49,072 nt of DNA, from assembly GCA_942491465.1 (NCBI GenBank), contig CALOBA010000076.1, forward strand, positions 1-49,072, written 5' to 3'. This stretch comes from CALOBA01 sp942491465 (lineage in GTDB: Bacteria; Pseudomonadota; Gammaproteobacteria; Chromatiales; Chromatiaceae). Below the pieces are notes generated by a model. The model was given only the letters and a program-made list of their open reading frames with translations. It had not been told where the DNA came from and made no database searches. The translations under genes were made by a program, and so were the position numbers. This document shows, in pieces, positions 48,190 through 49,072 of the stretch (the stretch's first letter is position 1; every line of letters begins with the position of its first letter).

Positions 48190-49072
48190 TGAGTCGTCAA
48201 AACGTCCTCGATGAACGTCCGCTGTGGGAGCTGCACGGCAAGGACTGGCCCAACCGCGAGCACAGCAGCTTCGTCGAGGCCGGCGGCCTGCGCTGGCACC
48301 TGCAGCAGACCGGCGACGGCCCGGAGATGCTGATGCTGCACGGCACCGGTGCCGCCACCCACTCCTGGGCCGGGCTGCTGCCCAGGCTCGCCAAGCACTT
48401 CCGCATCATCGCCCCGGATCTGCCCGGGCACGGCTTTACCTCGGCACCACCGGCGCCGCGGCTGTCGCTGCCCGGCATGGCCGCCGCCATCAACGCCCTG
48501 CTGCGGCGCCTGGGGCGGGTGCCCGAGATCGTCGTCGGCCACTCCGCCGGGGCCGCCGTGTGCACCTGGATGGCCCTCGACGGCCTGATCAAGCCGCGCA
48601 TGGTGATCAGCCTCGGCGGCGCGCTGCTGCCCTTGCGCGGCCTGCATGCCAAGGTCTTTGCCCCGGCCGCCAAGCTGTTCGCCCGCAGTTCGGCGCTGCC
48701 GCGGATGGTCGCCTGGCGGGCGCGCCACCACGGCAACATCGAGGGCATGGTGCTCGGCACCGGCTCGCGGCTGTCGGCGCAGGAGATCGCCAACTACCAG
48801 CTCCTGGTGCGCAGCCCCGGCCATGTGGCCGCGGCGCTGAACATGATGGCCAACTGGGACCTGCAACCGCTGTACCGCGAGCTGCCGCGGCTGGCCTCCC
48901 AGCTGGTGCTGGTCAGCTTCGAGCAGGACCGCACCATCCCGCCGTCCGAGGCCCGGCGCGTGGCCCTGGTCCAGCCCGCCGCCGATCTCATCGACCTGGA
49001 CGGCCTGGGCCATCTGGGCCACGAGGAAGACCCCTCGCGGGTCGCCGAGCTGATCCTCCAGCGCGCGACCGC
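48189..49072 (+). CDS. bchO: Magnesium chelatase accessory alpha/beta hydrolase, partial
   Basis: ATG at 48189 overlapping the bchD stop (TGATG); 294 codons are visible and the 3' end lies outside. The alpha/beta-hydrolase fold shows MLMLHGTGAATHSWAGLLP (oxyanion HGTG), IIAPDLPGHGFTSAP, the nucleophile elbow VVGHSAGAAVC with Ser, and a late DGLGHLGHEEDPSRVAEL with the catalytic His. BchO proteins are encoded with bchI and bchD in purple bacteria; the exact reaction is not established. Placement in the operon makes the assignment firm. Confidence 0.95.
   Translation, partial: MSRQNVLDERPLWELHGKDWPNREHSSFVEAGGLRWHLQQTGDGPEMLMLHGTGAATHSWAGLLPRLAKHFRIIAPDLPGHGFTSAPPAPRLSLPGMAAAINALLRRLGRVPEIVVGHSAGAAVCTWMALDGLIKPRMVISLGGALLPLRGLHAKVFAPAAKLFARSSALPRMVAWRARHHGNIEGMVLGTGSRLSAQEIANYQLLVRSPGHVAAALNMMANWDLQPLYRELPRLASQLVLVSFEQDRTIPPSEARRVALVQPAADLIDLDGLGHLGHEEDPSRVAELILQRAT

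Overview
The window is a GC-rich (about two-thirds GC by eye) bacterial chromosome segment. The right end carries bchI-bchD-bchO, the magnesium-chelatase start of bacteriochlorophyll synthesis. The left end carries valS, and the middle is loaded with type VI secretion (T6SS) effector genes, a type I restriction system and many palindromic repeats. Together these suggest a phototrophic gammaproteobacterium, most likely a purple sulfur bacterium of the Chromatiaceae. That assignment is an inference from gene content; no rRNA gene is present to settle it.

Layout. (1) 1-6.7 kb: valS (3' end just outside), a small exported protein, an exported TPR protein, and an SPFH/zinc-ribbon protein. (2) 6.7-14.6 kb: a broken island. 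An ATPase fragment runs into a 13-copy 74-bp tandem array with two hairpins per unit. Next come a membrane-anchored P-loop ATPase with a (Val-Ala)n membrane segment encoded by a hexanucleotide microsatellite and one frameshift, a second ATPase with a similar ATPase module, and a truncated near-identical copy of a 2OG-Fe(II) oxygenase. (3) 14.6-32.7 kb: two T6SS effector modules, all on the minus strand. Module A is vgrG2, DUF2169, PAAR-like protein, a 2285-residue protein with two RHS cores and an HNH nuclease tip, and a DUF4262 immunity candidate. Module B is a 5'-truncated vgrG1, DUF6484, a PAAR-like/Tox-GHH2 nuclease, a propeller-like protein, and a truncated DUF2169. An IS4-type element with clean ends and an 8-bp target duplication lies between them. 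No T6SS structural genes are visible, so this looks like an orphan vgrG/effector island that needs a T6SS encoded elsewhere.

(4) 32.9-39.4 kb: type I restriction-modification. hsdM and hsdR are essentially intact, but hsdS between them is shattered by frameshifts. A foldback element with a 9-bp tandem core separates hsdS from hsdR and cuts a DUF2281 antitoxin-like gene. (5) 39.6-44.8 kb: a 981-residue unrecognised protein with one frameshift, divergent from the full-length 757-residue 2OG-Fe(II) oxygenase whose 5' part is duplicated at 13.9 kb. (6) 45.2-49.1 kb: the overlapping bchI-bchD-bchO operon.

General pattern: the conserved ends are clean, while the 6.7-42.5 kb interior is full of frameshifts, truncations, palindromes and microsatellites. 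valS, the RHS gene, hsdR and the bch genes are unbroken over long distances, so the frameshifts look like real decay or variation. Draft-quality indels cannot be excluded from sequence alone. The most unusual items are the double-core RHS protein, the identical one-base loss in both vgrG copies, the hexanucleotide-encoded membrane segment, the two-hairpin 74-bp array, and the 28.7-kb-apart duplication of the oxygenase's catalytic half.
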